This document shows, one piece after another, positions 43,588 through 52,408 of a stretch of DNA of 64,000 nt. Under the pieces are notes generated by a model that was not told the DNA's origin, made no database searches, and was given only the letters and a program-made list of their open reading frames with translations. A program made the translations under genes and the position numbers. The stretch covers positions 1-64,000 of the forward strand of contig NZ_BAXZ01000034.1 in assembly GCF_000684975.1 (NCBI RefSeq), in the 5' to 3' direction. Source of the stretch: Paraburkholderia acidipaludis NBRC 101816 (lineage in GTDB: Bacteria > Pseudomonadota > Gammaproteobacteria > Burkholderiales > Burkholderiaceae). Every line of letters starts with the position of its first letter. Position 1 is the first letter of the stretch.

Positions 43588-44553
43588 ATGCGTATTTCGA
43601 TACTCGTGCTGGAGGGGCTGTTCGACACCGGGCTCTCCGTCTTGCTCGACGCATTCGCGCTCGCAAACCGGTTTTCGGCGGCAAACATGGGCGGAACGCC
43701 GCATTTCGACGTGTCGATCGTCGGCATGCGCAAGAAAGTTCGATCCGGTCAGGGGATGGCCATACCCGTGCGGCCCGTGACGGACGATCTGAAGCCGGAC
43801 TGGGTGGTCGTTCCGGCGTTGAATACCGGCACGCCGGAGCGGCTGATTCCCGCGCTCGGGCGGCCGGATGTGCGTCAGGCCAAGGCGCAGCTGCTGAAAT
43901 GGCATACCCAGGGCGCGCTGGTCGCGGCGTCCTGTATCGGGACGTTTCTGGTGGCGGAAACGGGGCTGCTCGATGATCGGGAAGCAACGACAACCTGGTG
44001 GCTCGGCCCGTTGTTTCGGCAGCGCTACCCGAAGGTTCGGCTCGACGAGTCGCGCATGCTCGTGCCGTCGTCCGCGGGCGTGACGGCCGGCGCGGCGATG
44101 GGGCATCTCGATCTCGCCCTCTGGCTGATACGCCGGGCCAGCCCGTCACTGGCCGCGCTCGTCTCGCGTTATCTGCTCGCCGACATCCGCTCCTCGCAAG
44201 CGCCGTACATCATTCCCAATCATCTGGCCCAGACCGATCCGCTCATTCAGCGCTTCGAGTTGTGGGCGCGCGACCATCTGAAGGCGGGGTTCTCGCTGCA
44301 GGAGGCCGCGAAGGCGTTGGCGACGAGCGCGCGCACGCTGCAGCGGCGTTGCCAGGATGTGCTCGGCAAATCGCCGCTTGCCTACTTTCAGGACCTGCGC
44401 GTCGAGCATGCGCAGTCGCTGCTTCATGGCAGCGGTCTCGGGCTCGACGCGATCGCCGCCGAAGTGGGCTACGTCGACGGAGCCACGCTGCGCACGCTCC
44501 TGCGCCAGCGGCTTGGAAGAGGCGTGCGCGATCTTCGTGCCGATCTGCGCTGA
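43588..44553 (+). CDS. GlxA-family transcriptional regulator (DJ-1/PfpI domain plus AraC HTH)
   Basis: A 321-residue regulator. Residues 1-190 are a DJ-1/PfpI-like domain with the nucleophile-elbow region VAASCIGTFLVAETGLLDD. Residues about 220-315 contain AraC-type helix-turn-helix motifs (FSLQEAAKALATSARTLQRR, IAAEVGYVDGATLRTLLRQR). Similar proteins regulate amine, choline or aldehyde metabolism. The start is covered by a 10-base perfect inverted repeat, which suggests autoregulation. It is divergent from the small isomerase-like gene. Confidence 0.85.
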   Translation: MRISILVLEGLFDTGLSVLLDAFALANRFSAANMGGTPHFDVSIVGMRKKVRSGQGMAIPVRPVTDDLKPDWVVVPALNTGTPERLIPALGRPDVRQAKAQLLKWHTQGALVAASCIGTFLVAETGLLDDREATTTWWLGPLFRQRYPKVRLDESRMLVPSSAGVTAGAAMGHLDLALWLIRRASPSLAALVSRYLLADIRSSQAPYIIPNHLAQTDPLIQRFELWARDHLKAGFSLQEAAKALATSARTLQRRCQDVLGKSPLAYFQDLRVEHAQSLLHGSGLGLDAIAAEVGYVDGATLRTLLRQRLGRGVRDLRADLR

Positions 44554-44769
44554 TGGCATGAGACGCGCATCACGATGCCGGTGGAGAACTTGAGTGTCGT
44601 GACCACGGCCATGGCCTGGAGAACGGCTCGCGAGAATCCGTTGATCGAGGCCGTTGTCGCGCTGGTCGGCAACTCGGGACTCCAGCAGAAAATTCCGCGA
44701 CGCAAACAAAATTTCGCAATCAGGCGGCTCGCCCCACAATATCCTCCTTCCCGAATCGTCATCACGGGT

Positions 44770-45348
44770 ATGGAAACGCCGCACACCCCGAGCCCGCTGA
44801 CCGAGCAGGACCGCGCAATCGCCGACGCCGTCGCCCGCGAGCGCCCGAGGCTGCGCAATTTCATCCGCCGCCGCGTGATCGATCAGGACGAAGCCGAGGA
44901 CATTCTTCAGGACGTTTTCGAAGAACTGGTCGAGGCCTGGCGGCTGCCGGACCCTATCGAGCAGGTGGGCGCGTGGCTGTTTCGCGTCGCGAGAAACCGG
45001 ATCATCGACCGCTTCCGCAAGAAGAAGGAAGCGCCGCTGGCCGATGCCGTCGAGACGGAAGAAGCTGAAGGCGAGTACCGCCTCGACCTCGCGCTGCCCT
45101 CGCCGGACGCCGGACCCGAGGCGGCTTATGCGCGCGCGGCGCTGCTCGATACGCTGCGCGCCGCGCTCGAAGAGCTGCCCGAGAACCAGCGCGAAGTCTT
45201 TGTCGCCCACGAACTGGACGGGTGCAGCTTCAAGGAGATGGCGGCCGCCACCGGCGTAGGCGTCAGCACGCTGCTGGCGCGCAAGCGCTACGCCGTGCTG
45301 CATTTGCGCAAACGACTGCAGTCGTCCTACGACGGCCTCGAGATTTGA
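44770..45348 (+). CDS. ECF-type RNA polymerase sigma factor
   Basis: A 192-residue sigma factor. Region 2 contains RPRLRNFIRRRVIDQDEAED then ILQDVFEELVEAW, and WLFRVARNRIIDRFRKKKE closes it. Region 4 contains LPENQREVFVAHELDGCSFK then VGVSTLLARKRYAVLHLRKR. The start at 44770 gives METPHTPSPL; the open frame runs back to 44575 but that part looks non-coding. No anti-sigma domain is recognised, though the next gene encodes a small membrane protein that may take that role. It heads a run of four closely spaced genes. Confidence 0.88.
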   Translation: METPHTPSPLTEQDRAIADAVARERPRLRNFIRRRVIDQDEAEDILQDVFEELVEAWRLPDPIEQVGAWLFRVARNRIIDRFRKKKEAPLADAVETEEAEGEYRLDLALPSPDAGPEAAYARAALLDTLRAALEELPENQREVFVAHELDGCSFKEMAAATGVGVSTLLARKRYAVLHLRKRLQSSYDGLEI

Positions 45349-45364
45349 ACCGAAGGAGAAGGGA

Positions 45365-45688
45365 ATGAGTTTTCGCCGGAAATTATTGGCCAAGGCGCTG
45401 CTGATCGTGCTGATCATCGCGCTGCTGGGCTGGATCGTCATGCGCTTGTGGAACTGGATCGTGCCGACCCTCATTGTCGATGCCCACATGATCGACTATC
45501 CGCACGCGGTCGGCCTGCTGGTGCTCTGCCGGATCCTGTTCGGCGGATTCCGCGGGCATGGCGGCTGCCACAAGCGCAGGCACTGGGAGCAGTGGCAGCA
45601 CTGGCAGCGCATGACGCCGCAGGAGCGCGAGCAGCTCCGCAACGAGCGAACGTCGGGGTCGCGCCCGAGCGGGGAGAGCGGCGCATGA
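45365..45688 (+). CDS. Small membrane protein behind the sigma factor
   Basis: A 107-residue protein with one strong membrane segment (LLIVLIIALLGWIVMRLW, residues about 12-29) and a second near 46-60 (AVGLLVLCRILFGG). A His/Trp/Gln-rich soluble tail follows (GCHKRRHWEQWQHWQRM, then TPQEREQLRNER). The tail could bind metal or the sigma factor. Position right after the sigma gene suggests an anti-sigma-like or sensor role, which is inference. Its stop overlaps the ferredoxin start (ATGA). Confidence 0.6.
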   Translation: MSFRRKLLAKALLIVLIIALLGWIVMRLWNWIVPTLIVDAHMIDYPHAVGLLVLCRILFGGFRGHGGCHKRRHWEQWQHWQRMTPQEREQLRNERTSGSRPSGESGA

Positions 45689-45981
45689 ACGGGCGCGCGA
45701 CTGCGGCCTGCAAACAGCCGCCCGGCGTCATTGCGCCTTCCGTCGATTTCGCCCGCTGCGAGGGCAAAGCGGATTGCGTGACCGTTTGCCCCGAGAACGT
45801 ATTCGAAATCCGCCGTATCGAGGCTTCCGACTACCAGGCGCTCCGGCCGCTGCAGCGCTTCAAGCTGCGCGTGCACGGCATGAAGGTGGCCTACGTGCCG
45901 AACGCGGATGCCTGCCGTGCCTGCGGCCTGTGCGTGTCGGCCTGCCCCGAGCACGCCATCACGCTCGTCAGGACGCGCTGA
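45685..45981 (+). CDS. Dicluster ferredoxin, likely [3Fe-4S]/[4Fe-4S] type
   Basis: A 98-residue ferredoxin. The second motif CRACGLCVSACP (near residues 77-88) is a complete Cx2Cx2Cx3CP 4Fe-4S site. The first, CEGKADCVTVCP (near 25-36), lacks the second Cys (Lys instead), as in seven-iron ferredoxins with a [3Fe-4S] cluster. A 40-residue insert with FKLRVHGMKVAYVP separates them. Such ferredoxins often supply P450s or other oxygenases; none is in the window. The start overlaps the previous stop by four bases. Confidence 0.85.
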   Translation: MNGRATAACKQPPGVIAPSVDFARCEGKADCVTVCPENVFEIRRIEASDYQALRPLQRFKLRVHGMKVAYVPNADACRACGLCVSACPEHAITLVRTR

Positions 45982-46015
45982 ACAGCCGTTCCCCATGGAG
46001 TTCGAGGAAATGACC

Positions 46016-46237
46016 ATGCTGAGCCCACATGAACTGGCCACGCTGATGCTGATCCGCAGCGCGCCCGACCAGATCGACATGACACGTGTCGAACTCGATA
46101 CCCTGCTCGATTGCGATCTCATTTCGCTGGAGCCGCGCGCCGGAGCGCGTCTTCCGATGCTGACCGCCGCCGGCGCGCACGTGCTGGAGGTCGCCGCGCG
46201 GCTGGACGGCCCGCGATCGTGGGACAGCGTGCAGTAA
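46016..46237 (+). CDS. Small hypothetical protein in the ferredoxin operon
   Basis: A 73-residue protein, MLSPHELATLMLIRSAPDQI..., with no Cys cluster, signal peptide or membrane segment. GAGGAA eight bases upstream of 46016 decides the start; ATG codons at 45995 and 46010 are less well placed. The pattern RVELDTLLDCDLISLEPRAG resembles a small winged-helix or DprA-like linker, but no family is assigned. It lies 15 bases before the ABC exporter gene. Confidence 0.5.
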   Translation: MLSPHELATLMLIRSAPDQIDMTRVELDTLLDCDLISLEPRAGARLPMLTAAGAHVLEVAARLDGPRSWDSVQ

Positions 46238-46252
46238 CGCCAAGGTCTTTCG

Positions 46253-48064
46253 ATGCCCGATACCGCCGCCCGCTCGCCCCGTGTCGCCCCGCTCTTCGCG
46301 CTGCTTCCCTTCCTGCGCCCTTACGCGGGGCGCTGGGCGCTCGCGTTCCTCGCGCTCGTCACGTCCGCTGGCGCGACGCTGGTGTTGCCGGTGGCGTTCA
46401 AATATCTGATCGACCGCGGCTTCGCGAGCGGCGACCGCACGCATATCGATCGCTATTTCATCGCGCTTTTCGTGGTCTCGCTGATCCTTGCCGCCGCGAC
46501 GGCGCTGCGCTTCTATTGGGTCTCGTGGCTCGGCGAACGGGTGACGGCCGATCTGCGGCGCGCCGTCTACGACCACGTGATGCGGATGAGCCCGCAGTTC
46601 TTCGAGACCACGCAGACGGGCGAGGTGCTTTCGCGGCTCACCACCGACACGACGCTGATCCAGGCCGTGGTCGGCACGAGCCTGTCGCTCGGACTCCGTA
46701 ATTTCCTGCTGACGGTCGGCGGCGTGACGATGCTGATCGCGACGAGCCCGGTGCTCTCCGGCTATATCATCGCGACGCTCGTGGTGGTGGTCGCGCCCAT
46801 CGTGATCTTCGGGCGGCGCGTGCGCCGGCTCTCGCGCGCGAGCCAGGACAAGGTCGCGAACGCCAGCGCGCTGGCGGGCGAGGTGCTCAACGCGATGCCG
46901 ACCGTGCAGTCGTATACGCAGGAGGGTTTCGAGGCGCGGCGTTTCGGCGGCGCAGTGGAAACGGCTTTCGAGACCGCGCTGAGACGCATCCGCGCACGCG
47001 CCTCGTTGACTGCCGTGGTGATCGTGTTCGTTTTTGCCGCGATAGTGTTCGTGCTCTGGCTCGGCGCACAGGCGGTATTGGCCGGGCACATGACGGCCGG
47101 CCAGCTGTCCCAGTTCATTCTCTATGCGGTGTTCACGGCGGGGGCCGTGGGAGCCGTTGCCGAGGTATGGGGCGATCTGCAGCGGGCGGCGGGCGCCACG
47201 GAGCGGCTGCTGCAACTGCTGGCAGCGCGCTCGCCGGTGGCGCAAGCCGAAACGACCGTGCCGCTGCCGACGCGGGGCGAAGGCATCCGCTTCGACAACG
47301 TCGGCTTCTCGTATCCGTCGCGTCCTGGCATTGCCGCGCTTGCGGGGTTCTCGCTCGACGTGCGCCCCGGCGAGCATGTCGCGCTGGTCGGGCCGTCCGG
47401 GGCCGGCAAGACCACGCTGTTTCAACTGCTGCTGCGCTTCTACGATCCGCAGTCGGGCAGCATCCTGATCAACGGTGTGCCGACGAACCGGGTCTCGCTC
47501 GTCGCGTTGCGCCAGGCGATCGGCGTCGTGCTGCAGGAATCGGTGATCTTTTCGGGCAGCGTGCTCGACAACATTCGCTACGGCATGCCCGAAGCCACGC
47601 TCGCCCAGGTGCAACGCGCCGCGGAGATGGCGGCGGCCGCCGGCTTTATCGAGGAACTGCCGCAAGGCTACGACACGTTCCTCGGCGAGCGCGGCGTGCG
47701 GTTGTCCGGCGGCCAGCGCCAGCGCCTGGCGATCGCGCGCGCGATTCTCAAGAATCCGCCCATCCTGCTGCTCGACGAAGCCACCAGCGCGCTCGATGCC
47801 GCAAGCGAACGGCTCGTGCAAACGGCGCTGGACAACGCCGCGCTGAACCGCACGACGCTCGTCATCGCGCATCGTCTTGCCACCGTGCAGCAGGCGGACC
47901 GCATTGTCGTTCTGGATCAGGGCCGCATTGTTGCGCAAGGCACTCACGCAGCGCTTTTGCGGAGTTCGCCGCTGTATGCGCAGCTTGCGGCCATGCAGTT
48001 CGGCGAACCGCAGGGCAAGGCCGTGGAGCGCGGCGCCGCGCGCGCCAGCCTGGATTTGCAGTGA
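46253..48064 (+). CDS. ABC exporter (fused membrane domain and ATPase, MsbA-like)
   Basis: A 603-residue half-transporter. Residues about 20-310 carry six membrane segments with coupling loop QFFETTQTGEVLSRLTTDTT near 125. The ATPase has Walker A GPSGAGKTT near 380, Q-loop VVLQESVIFSGSVLDNIRYG, signature RLSGGQRQRLAIARA near 484, Walker B ILLLDEATSALD and the switch IAHRLATV. It would export lipids or hydrophobic compounds as a homodimer. It is the last gene of the sigma-membrane protein-ferredoxin run, and its cargo is unknown. Confidence 0.9.
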   Translation: MPDTAARSPRVAPLFALLPFLRPYAGRWALAFLALVTSAGATLVLPVAFKYLIDRGFASGDRTHIDRYFIALFVVSLILAAATALRFYWVSWLGERVTADLRRAVYDHVMRMSPQFFETTQTGEVLSRLTTDTTLIQAVVGTSLSLGLRNFLLTVGGVTMLIATSPVLSGYIIATLVVVVAPIVIFGRRVRRLSRASQDKVANASALAGEVLNAMPTVQSYTQEGFEARRFGGAVETAFETALRRIRARASLTAVVIVFVFAAIVFVLWLGAQAVLAGHMTAGQLSQFILYAVFTAGAVGAVAEVWGDLQRAAGATERLLQLLAARSPVAQAETTVPLPTRGEGIRFDNVGFSYPSRPGIAALAGFSLDVRPGEHVALVGPSGAGKTTLFQLLLRFYDPQSGSILINGVPTNRVSLVALRQAIGVVLQESVIFSGSVLDNIRYGMPEATLAQVQRAAEMAAAAGFIEELPQGYDTFLGERGVRLSGGQRQRLAIARAILKNPPILLLDEATSALDAASERLVQTALDNAALNRTTLVIAHRLATVQQADRIVVLDQGRIVAQGTHAALLRSSPLYAQLAAMQFGEPQGKAVERGAARASLDLQ

Positions 48065-48237
48065 CCGGGGCCCGAGCGTGCCCGCCGCGCCAGGGCGAAC
48101 GCGCCCAGGCGCCGGCCGGACTGGCATCCAGGGTTCACGAGACCTGGTATTGCGCGGATCCCATCGAAGCGCCGGATTGGCGCAGTCAATGGGTCGAGAA
48201 GATCGCGTCACACGGAGCGACGGCGTCCCGCGAGTAG
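48061..48237 (+). CDS. Possible small protein after the ABC exporter
   Basis: A GTG overlapping the exporter stop (GTGA) opens a 58-residue frame, ending ETWYCADPIEAPDWRSQWVE and a short tail at 48237. It overlaps by 30 bases the 3' end of the opposite MFS gene. There is no strong ribosome site. It is reported only because of the coupled start. Confidence 0.25.
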   Translation: MTGARACPPRQGERAQAPAGLASRVHETWYCADPIEAPDWRSQWVEKIASHGATASRE

Positions 48238-49785
48238 CCAGATCGCGGCGGAGATCGCGAGCGCAAGCAAGCCGGCAACGCTCAGCGCAGACGCAAACCC
48301 GCTCGCGAAACTGGCCGGCGCGATGGATTTCATCGCCAGCTGGAGGTCGGGCGCGAGGCGCGCGACGGCGTGGCCCAAATCGCCGGCGAGCAGGTCCGAC
48401 ATGAACGATGCATCCACGCATGCGTTGCCCGACGTATGACATGGCGTTGCCGCATCGATCGCGGATCGGGCGCGCGAGGCGAGCACCGCGCCGAGTACGC
48501 CGATCGACGTGACGATCGCCGTGAAGCGGGTGGTCGTGCTGATTCCGGAGGCCATTCCGGTCCGATGCGGCGGAACGCACGCCATGATCGCCTTCTGGGT
48601 GTCGCCGTTCAGCACGCCGGCACCCAGGCCGGTGACGATCATCCCCAACGCAACCCAGCCGTATTCGCCCGATGGCGCGGCCGCGGCGGTGAGCAGATTG
48701 CCAAGGCCGACCAGAGCCAGCCCGGCGGACAGCGTCGACGTAGGCCTTGCCACGTACCGTCCAATTCGTGCACCTAAATAGGGGCCGACGATCATCGAGA
48801 GCGCGAACGGAAGCATTCCGATGCCCGCATGAATGGGCGTCCATTCGAACGCGTTCTGCAGATAGAGCGGCAGGAACGTCATCATCACCTGAGCGCACGC
48901 GGCGTAGCCGAACATCGCGAGCACCGCGGCCACGAAGCGCGCTTGCGAGAACAGTGTCAGGTCGATGACCGCGTGCCCGATACGCCGCTCGATCGCGACG
49001 AAACCGGCCAGCATCAGCACGCACGCGGCAAAGCGCGATTCGGTGGCCACGCTGCGCCAGCCGTCGTCCTGGGCGCCGATCAGCGCCCAGATGCCGCACG
49101 CGAGCCCGACGCCGAAGAAAAGACTACCCGCAAAGTCGATGCGTCCCGCGCGCGGATTGCGCGAGTCGGTCACCACGCGCAGGATGCAGAAGATCAGCAC
49201 CGCGCAGACCGGCAGGTTCAGCAGGAAGATCCAGCGCCAGCCGACCCATTGCGTGATCAAGCCGCCGACAAGCGGCGCGACGGTTGTCGCGATCCCCATC
49301 GTCATGCCCCAGATTGCCCACGCGCGCGTCCGCTCGCGCGGGCCGGGGAAGGCGTGCGCGATCACGGCCAGCGCCGACGTGAGCAGCATCGCCGCGCCAA
49401 AGCCCTTCGCGGCGCGGGAGAGATTCAGGAACGTGACGCTCGGCGCGAGCCCGCACCCGAGCGACGCGATCGCGAAGATCAGCAGACCGAACAACATCGT
49501 CTTCTTGCGGCCGTAGCGGTCCGCAAGCCCGCCCATCGGCAGCAGGCACGACGCGAACGAGACCATGTACGCGCTGACGACCCATTCGACATCGGCGAAT
49601 CCCGCATGAAACGAGCGGGCGATCGACGGCAGCGACACGGCGACGATATTCGTGTCGAGCACGATCAGCGCGCACGTTGCGGATGCCGTTGCGAGCACGG
49701 CGCCGGCCGGGCGCGGCAGCGCGGGGGAGGCCGTCGCGCGCGAGGGCTCGACGACGGGCGTATCAATACTGGCTTCTTCCAACAT
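48208..49785 (-). CDS. DHA2-family (14-span) MFS drug exporter
   Basis: A 525-residue exporter with about 14 membrane segments, of the EmrB/QacA type. The motif GGLADRYGRKKTM (residues about 87-99) is the loop between segments 2 and 3, and LTSALAVIAHAFPGPRERTR and GPLVGGLITQWVGWRWIF-like residues follow; the observed form is APLVGGLITQWVGWRW. The start at 49785 (MLEEAS) has GGAG 11 bases ahead; an ATG at 49818 adds 11 residues. It is divergent from a LysR regulator, and a perfect dyad near 49864 lies in the shared region. Confidence 0.88.
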   Translation of the reverse strand: MLEEASIDTPVVEPSRATASPALPRPAGAVLATASATCALIVLDTNIVAVSLPSIARSFHAGFADVEWVVSAYMVSFASCLLPMGGLADRYGRKKTMLFGLLIFAIASLGCGLAPSVTFLNLSRAAKGFGAAMLLTSALAVIAHAFPGPRERTRAWAIWGMTMGIATTVAPLVGGLITQWVGWRWIFLLNLPVCAVLIFCILRVVTDSRNPRAGRIDFAGSLFFGVGLACGIWALIGAQDDGWRSVATESRFAACVLMLAGFVAIERRIGHAVIDLTLFSQARFVAAVLAMFGYAACAQVMMTFLPLYLQNAFEWTPIHAGIGMLPFALSMIVGPYLGARIGRYVARPTSTLSAGLALVGLGNLLTAAAAPSGEYGWVALGMIVTGLGAGVLNGDTQKAIMACVPPHRTGMASGISTTTRFTAIVTSIGVLGAVLASRARSAIDAATPCHTSGNACVDASFMSDLLAGDLGHAVARLAPDLQLAMKSIAPASFASGFASALSVAGLLALAISAAIWLLAGRRRSV

Positions 49786-49863
49786 GGGCGATGGCTCCAA
49801 CCTACGGACGAACGTCATCTTAGCGCCGGTCGTATTGCCGATCGATAGCAGATAAAATCACAT

Positions 49864-49885
49864 TTATTCATGCCTGGATGAATAA
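49864..49885. promoter_or_regulatory. Perfect 8-base inverted repeat between MFS and LysR genes
   Basis: TTATTCAT-N6-ATGAATAA ends two bases before the LysR start at 49888. It fits the T-N11-A LysR-box layout inside a longer dyad and is the natural autoregulatory and target site for the LysR protein. No other ribosome site is seen for the gene, so the repeat covers it. Confidence 0.6.
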
Positions 49886-49887
49886 TC

Positions 49888-50802
49888 ATGGAACTGGAAC
49901 TGCGCCATCTACGCTGCATTCTGGCGGTCGCGAAGCGTCTGCATTTCGCGCGCGCCGCCGACGATCTGGGGCTCGCGCCGCCATCCCTGACGAAGCAGAT
50001 TCAGGATGCGGAGCGCCTGCTGCAATTCCGGCTGTTTCACCGGACCCGGCGCTCCGTCTCGCTGACGGCGGCTGGCGAAGCCTATATTCCGGAAGCCGCC
50101 GCCGTGCTGGCGCAACTCGAACAGGCTCGCGAACTGGGGCTGCTTGCCGAACGCGGGCAGTTGGGGCAGGTACGGGTCGGCTACGTCGCATCGGCTGCGT
50201 ATGCTGGCGTGATGCGCAAGACGGTGACGGAATTCCGGCGCTTGCACCCACAGATCGACGTGCAGTTGCTGGAGGTTCCGATGGACGAGATTCCGCTGCA
50301 GCTCGTCGACCGGCAGCTCGACGCGGCTTATGTCAGGCCGCCGATGGCGTACCCGGAAGGGTTGCAGGCCGCGCGCGTGCATCGGGACGAGTTCGTCGTC
50401 GCGCTGCCGGAGGACTCCGCCCTCGCGGCGCAGAGCGCAATTACGCCCAGGCAGCTGCGCGGCGCGCAGTTCGTCGTACCCGAGCAGGAGTCCGGCACGA
50501 TGGAGCTCGCGAGACGCGGGCGCTTCTCGCCGCAAATCGTGCAGCGTCCCGGGCCGCTCGTCGCCGTGCTCGCGAGCGTTTCGCTTGGCGGCACGGTGGC
50601 AATCGTCCCCGGGACGCTGTGCGACTGCGTTTCGCTGCCCGGCGTGATCTACCGTCCGCTGGCCGGCAAGCCGATCCCGTCGGAGATCGCGCTGCTGCAC
50701 CGCCGGCACGAGCGCTCGCGCGTGGTGAGCGCATTTCTGCAGTACGCTCGCAGCCAGGCGGCATCCGTTCAGGAAGGTGAGCGGCACGCAGGCCGGCCAT
50801 AA
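49888..50802 (+). CDS. LysR-family transcriptional regulator
   Basis: A 304-residue LysR protein with the N-terminal winged helix (LRHLRCILAVAKRLHFARAA, then LAPPSLTKQIQDAERLLQFR) and the effector domain (VRVGYVASAAYAGVMRKTVT, GTVAIVPGTLCDCVSLPGVI). It is divergent from the DHA2 exporter, with a strong palindrome right at its start, so it most likely regulates itself and the exporter. Such pairs respond to a toxic or aromatic inducer. Confidence 0.9.
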   Translation: MELELRHLRCILAVAKRLHFARAADDLGLAPPSLTKQIQDAERLLQFRLFHRTRRSVSLTAAGEAYIPEAAAVLAQLEQARELGLLAERGQLGQVRVGYVASAAYAGVMRKTVTEFRRLHPQIDVQLLEVPMDEIPLQLVDRQLDAAYVRPPMAYPEGLQAARVHRDEFVVALPEDSALAAQSAITPRQLRGAQFVVPEQESGTMELARRGRFSPQIVQRPGPLVAVLASVSLGGTVAIVPGTLCDCVSLPGVIYRPLAGKPIPSEIALLHRRHERSRVVSAFLQYARSQAASVQEGERHAGRP

Positions 50803-50830
50803 GAATCGCAGCCGGGCGGCGCTGCCGGTA

Positions 50831-50846
50831 TCGGTCAAATGACCGA
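50831..50846. promoter_or_regulatory. Palindrome upstream of the HD/LuxR protein gene
   Basis: TCGGTCA-AA-TGACCGA, a perfect 16-base palindrome 56 bases upstream of the GTG start. A TATATT at 50871-50876 could be the -10. LuxR-type proteins bind dyads of this size; autoregulation is plausible. Confidence 0.4.
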
Positions 50847-50902
50847 CCCGGCCATCCCCGCCGGGTGGATTATATTGGCCCGGGAGCAGGCATCATTGAC
50901 CG

Positions 50903-52396
50903 GTGGAAAACGTGGACGGAAACGAAAACTCATCGAGCGAAGGCGCGGCGGTTCGTGTTTATGACGCAGTCAGGGCGCTTGCCTTCATCGGCGACCTGAG
51001 CATGGGCCAGCCCACCGACCATTCGCTGCGCACGGCCTGGCTCGCCGCGCAACTGGCGAGAACGGCGGGCGACGGAGAGGCGGGCGCCGCGACCGCCGCC
51101 GAGGTTTCGCTACTGCGATGGTCGGGCTGCACGGCCAATGCGTCCGAATTTGCCGACCTGCTTGGCGACGACATTGCGAGCCGGGCCGCGATGCTTGCGG
51201 CGCGGCCGGACTGGGAGAAGCCCCTCGATTCGCACGGCGGCGTCAAGACCGTGATCGGCCCGCTCGCGCAGATTCATTGCGAGGTCTCCGGCGAGGTCGC
51301 GCGCATGCTGCGCTTCACCGCCGACTCCGAAGCCGCGCTGCGGCATATCTTCGAGGCGTGGGACGGCACGGGATTCCCCGAGCGACTCGCGGGCGCATCG
51401 GTGCCGCGGACCGTGCTGGTCGTGTCGCTGGCGGGCGATCTGGAAATCTTCAGCCGGGTCTACGGCCTGCCGCGCGCCCTCGCGTTGATTGCCGAGCGGG
51501 CCGGCAGGCGCTATCCGGCTGAATGGTCCGCGCTCGTTGCGAGCGAGGCGCAACATTGGCTAGGCGCGCTGGAGCGCATGGAGCCTGCCCGGCTCGACGA
51601 GACGATCATCACGCCACAGATGGGCGAGACCACGTCGATAGAGCTGATCGCCGACGTGATCGACCTGAAGCTGCCGTGGATGACGGGCTATTCGCGCAGC
51701 GTCGCTCGCATGGCGAGTGCGTGTCATGCGCAGCTTGGCGGTGCGAAGGAGAAGGGGCCGTATCTGTACGCCGCCGGATTGATACATGGCATCGGACGCG
51801 CGGCGGTGCCGAACGCGATCTGGAACTCGCCGGGGCGCCTCACCGCCGCGGCGTGGGAGCAGGTTCGGCTGGTGCCTTACTGGACGTCGCGCGCCGGCAA
51901 GCAAACCGGTACGCTGGCTTCGGCGGCGGAGCTGGCCTCCTGCGCGTACGAGCGGCTGGACGGCTCCGGCTATTTCCGCGGCGCCGGCGGATCGGCTTTG
52001 TCGTTCGACGCTCGCGTGCTGAGCGCCGCTGTCGCCTATGTGGCGCTGGGTTCGCCGCGGCCCTGGCGCCCGGCCTTGGCGCCGGCCGAAGTCGCCCAAC
52101 GATTGCGCCTCGAAGCGGCAGAGGGACGTTTCGACGCCGAGGTGGTGGAGGCGTTGATCGAGTTGAAGGACGCGCCGCCGCGCGGCGCGCGTTCGCGGCA
52201 CAAGGCGGGACTGTCCGCGCGCGAAATCGACGTGCTGCGTTCGATCAGCCGCGGCGCGAGCAACAAGGAAGCGGCGCGCGAGCTCGATCTGAGTCCGAGC
52301 ACCGTTCGCACGCATGTGGAAAGCGCGTTTCGCAAGCTCGAATGCTCGACCCGCGCGGCGGCGACGTTGAAGGCTTCGGCGCTTGGATTGATCTAG
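50903..52396 (+). CDS. Twin HD-GYP-like protein with C-terminal LuxR helix-turn-helix
   Basis: A 497-residue protein starting at GTG. The first half resembles an HD-GYP domain with WDGTGFPERLAG (residues about 152-163). The second half holds another: LYAAGLIHGIGRAAVPNAIW near 287-306 and YERLDGSGYFRG near 350. The HD pair is HG and GYP is GYF or GFP, so c-di-GMP phosphodiesterase activity is doubtful. Residues about 430-495 are a LuxR-type helix-turn-helix (LSAREIDVLRSISRGASNKE, LSPSTVRTHVESAFRKLECS). It may be a ligand-sensing transcription factor built from HD-GYP scaffolds. Confidence 0.8.
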   Translation: MENVDGNENSSSEGAAVRVYDAVRALAFIGDLSMGQPTDHSLRTAWLAAQLARTAGDGEAGAATAAEVSLLRWSGCTANASEFADLLGDDIASRAAMLAARPDWEKPLDSHGGVKTVIGPLAQIHCEVSGEVARMLRFTADSEAALRHIFEAWDGTGFPERLAGASVPRTVLVVSLAGDLEIFSRVYGLPRALALIAERAGRRYPAEWSALVASEAQHWLGALERMEPARLDETIITPQMGETTSIELIADVIDLKLPWMTGYSRSVARMASACHAQLGGAKEKGPYLYAAGLIHGIGRAAVPNAIWNSPGRLTAAAWEQVRLVPYWTSRAGKQTGTLASAAELASCAYERLDGSGYFRGAGGSALSFDARVLSAAVAYVALGSPRPWRPALAPAEVAQRLRLEAAEGRFDAEVVEALIELKDAPPRGARSRHKAGLSAREIDVLRSISRGASNKEAARELDLSPSTVRTHVESAFRKLECSTRAAATLKASALGLI

Positions 52397-52408
52397 CCCT
52401 TAGCCACT

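Noticed and set aside
44575..44769. N-terminal extension of the ECF sigma factor to 44575
   Set aside because: The extra 65 residues lack sigma features, and the ATG at 44770 gives a normal family length.
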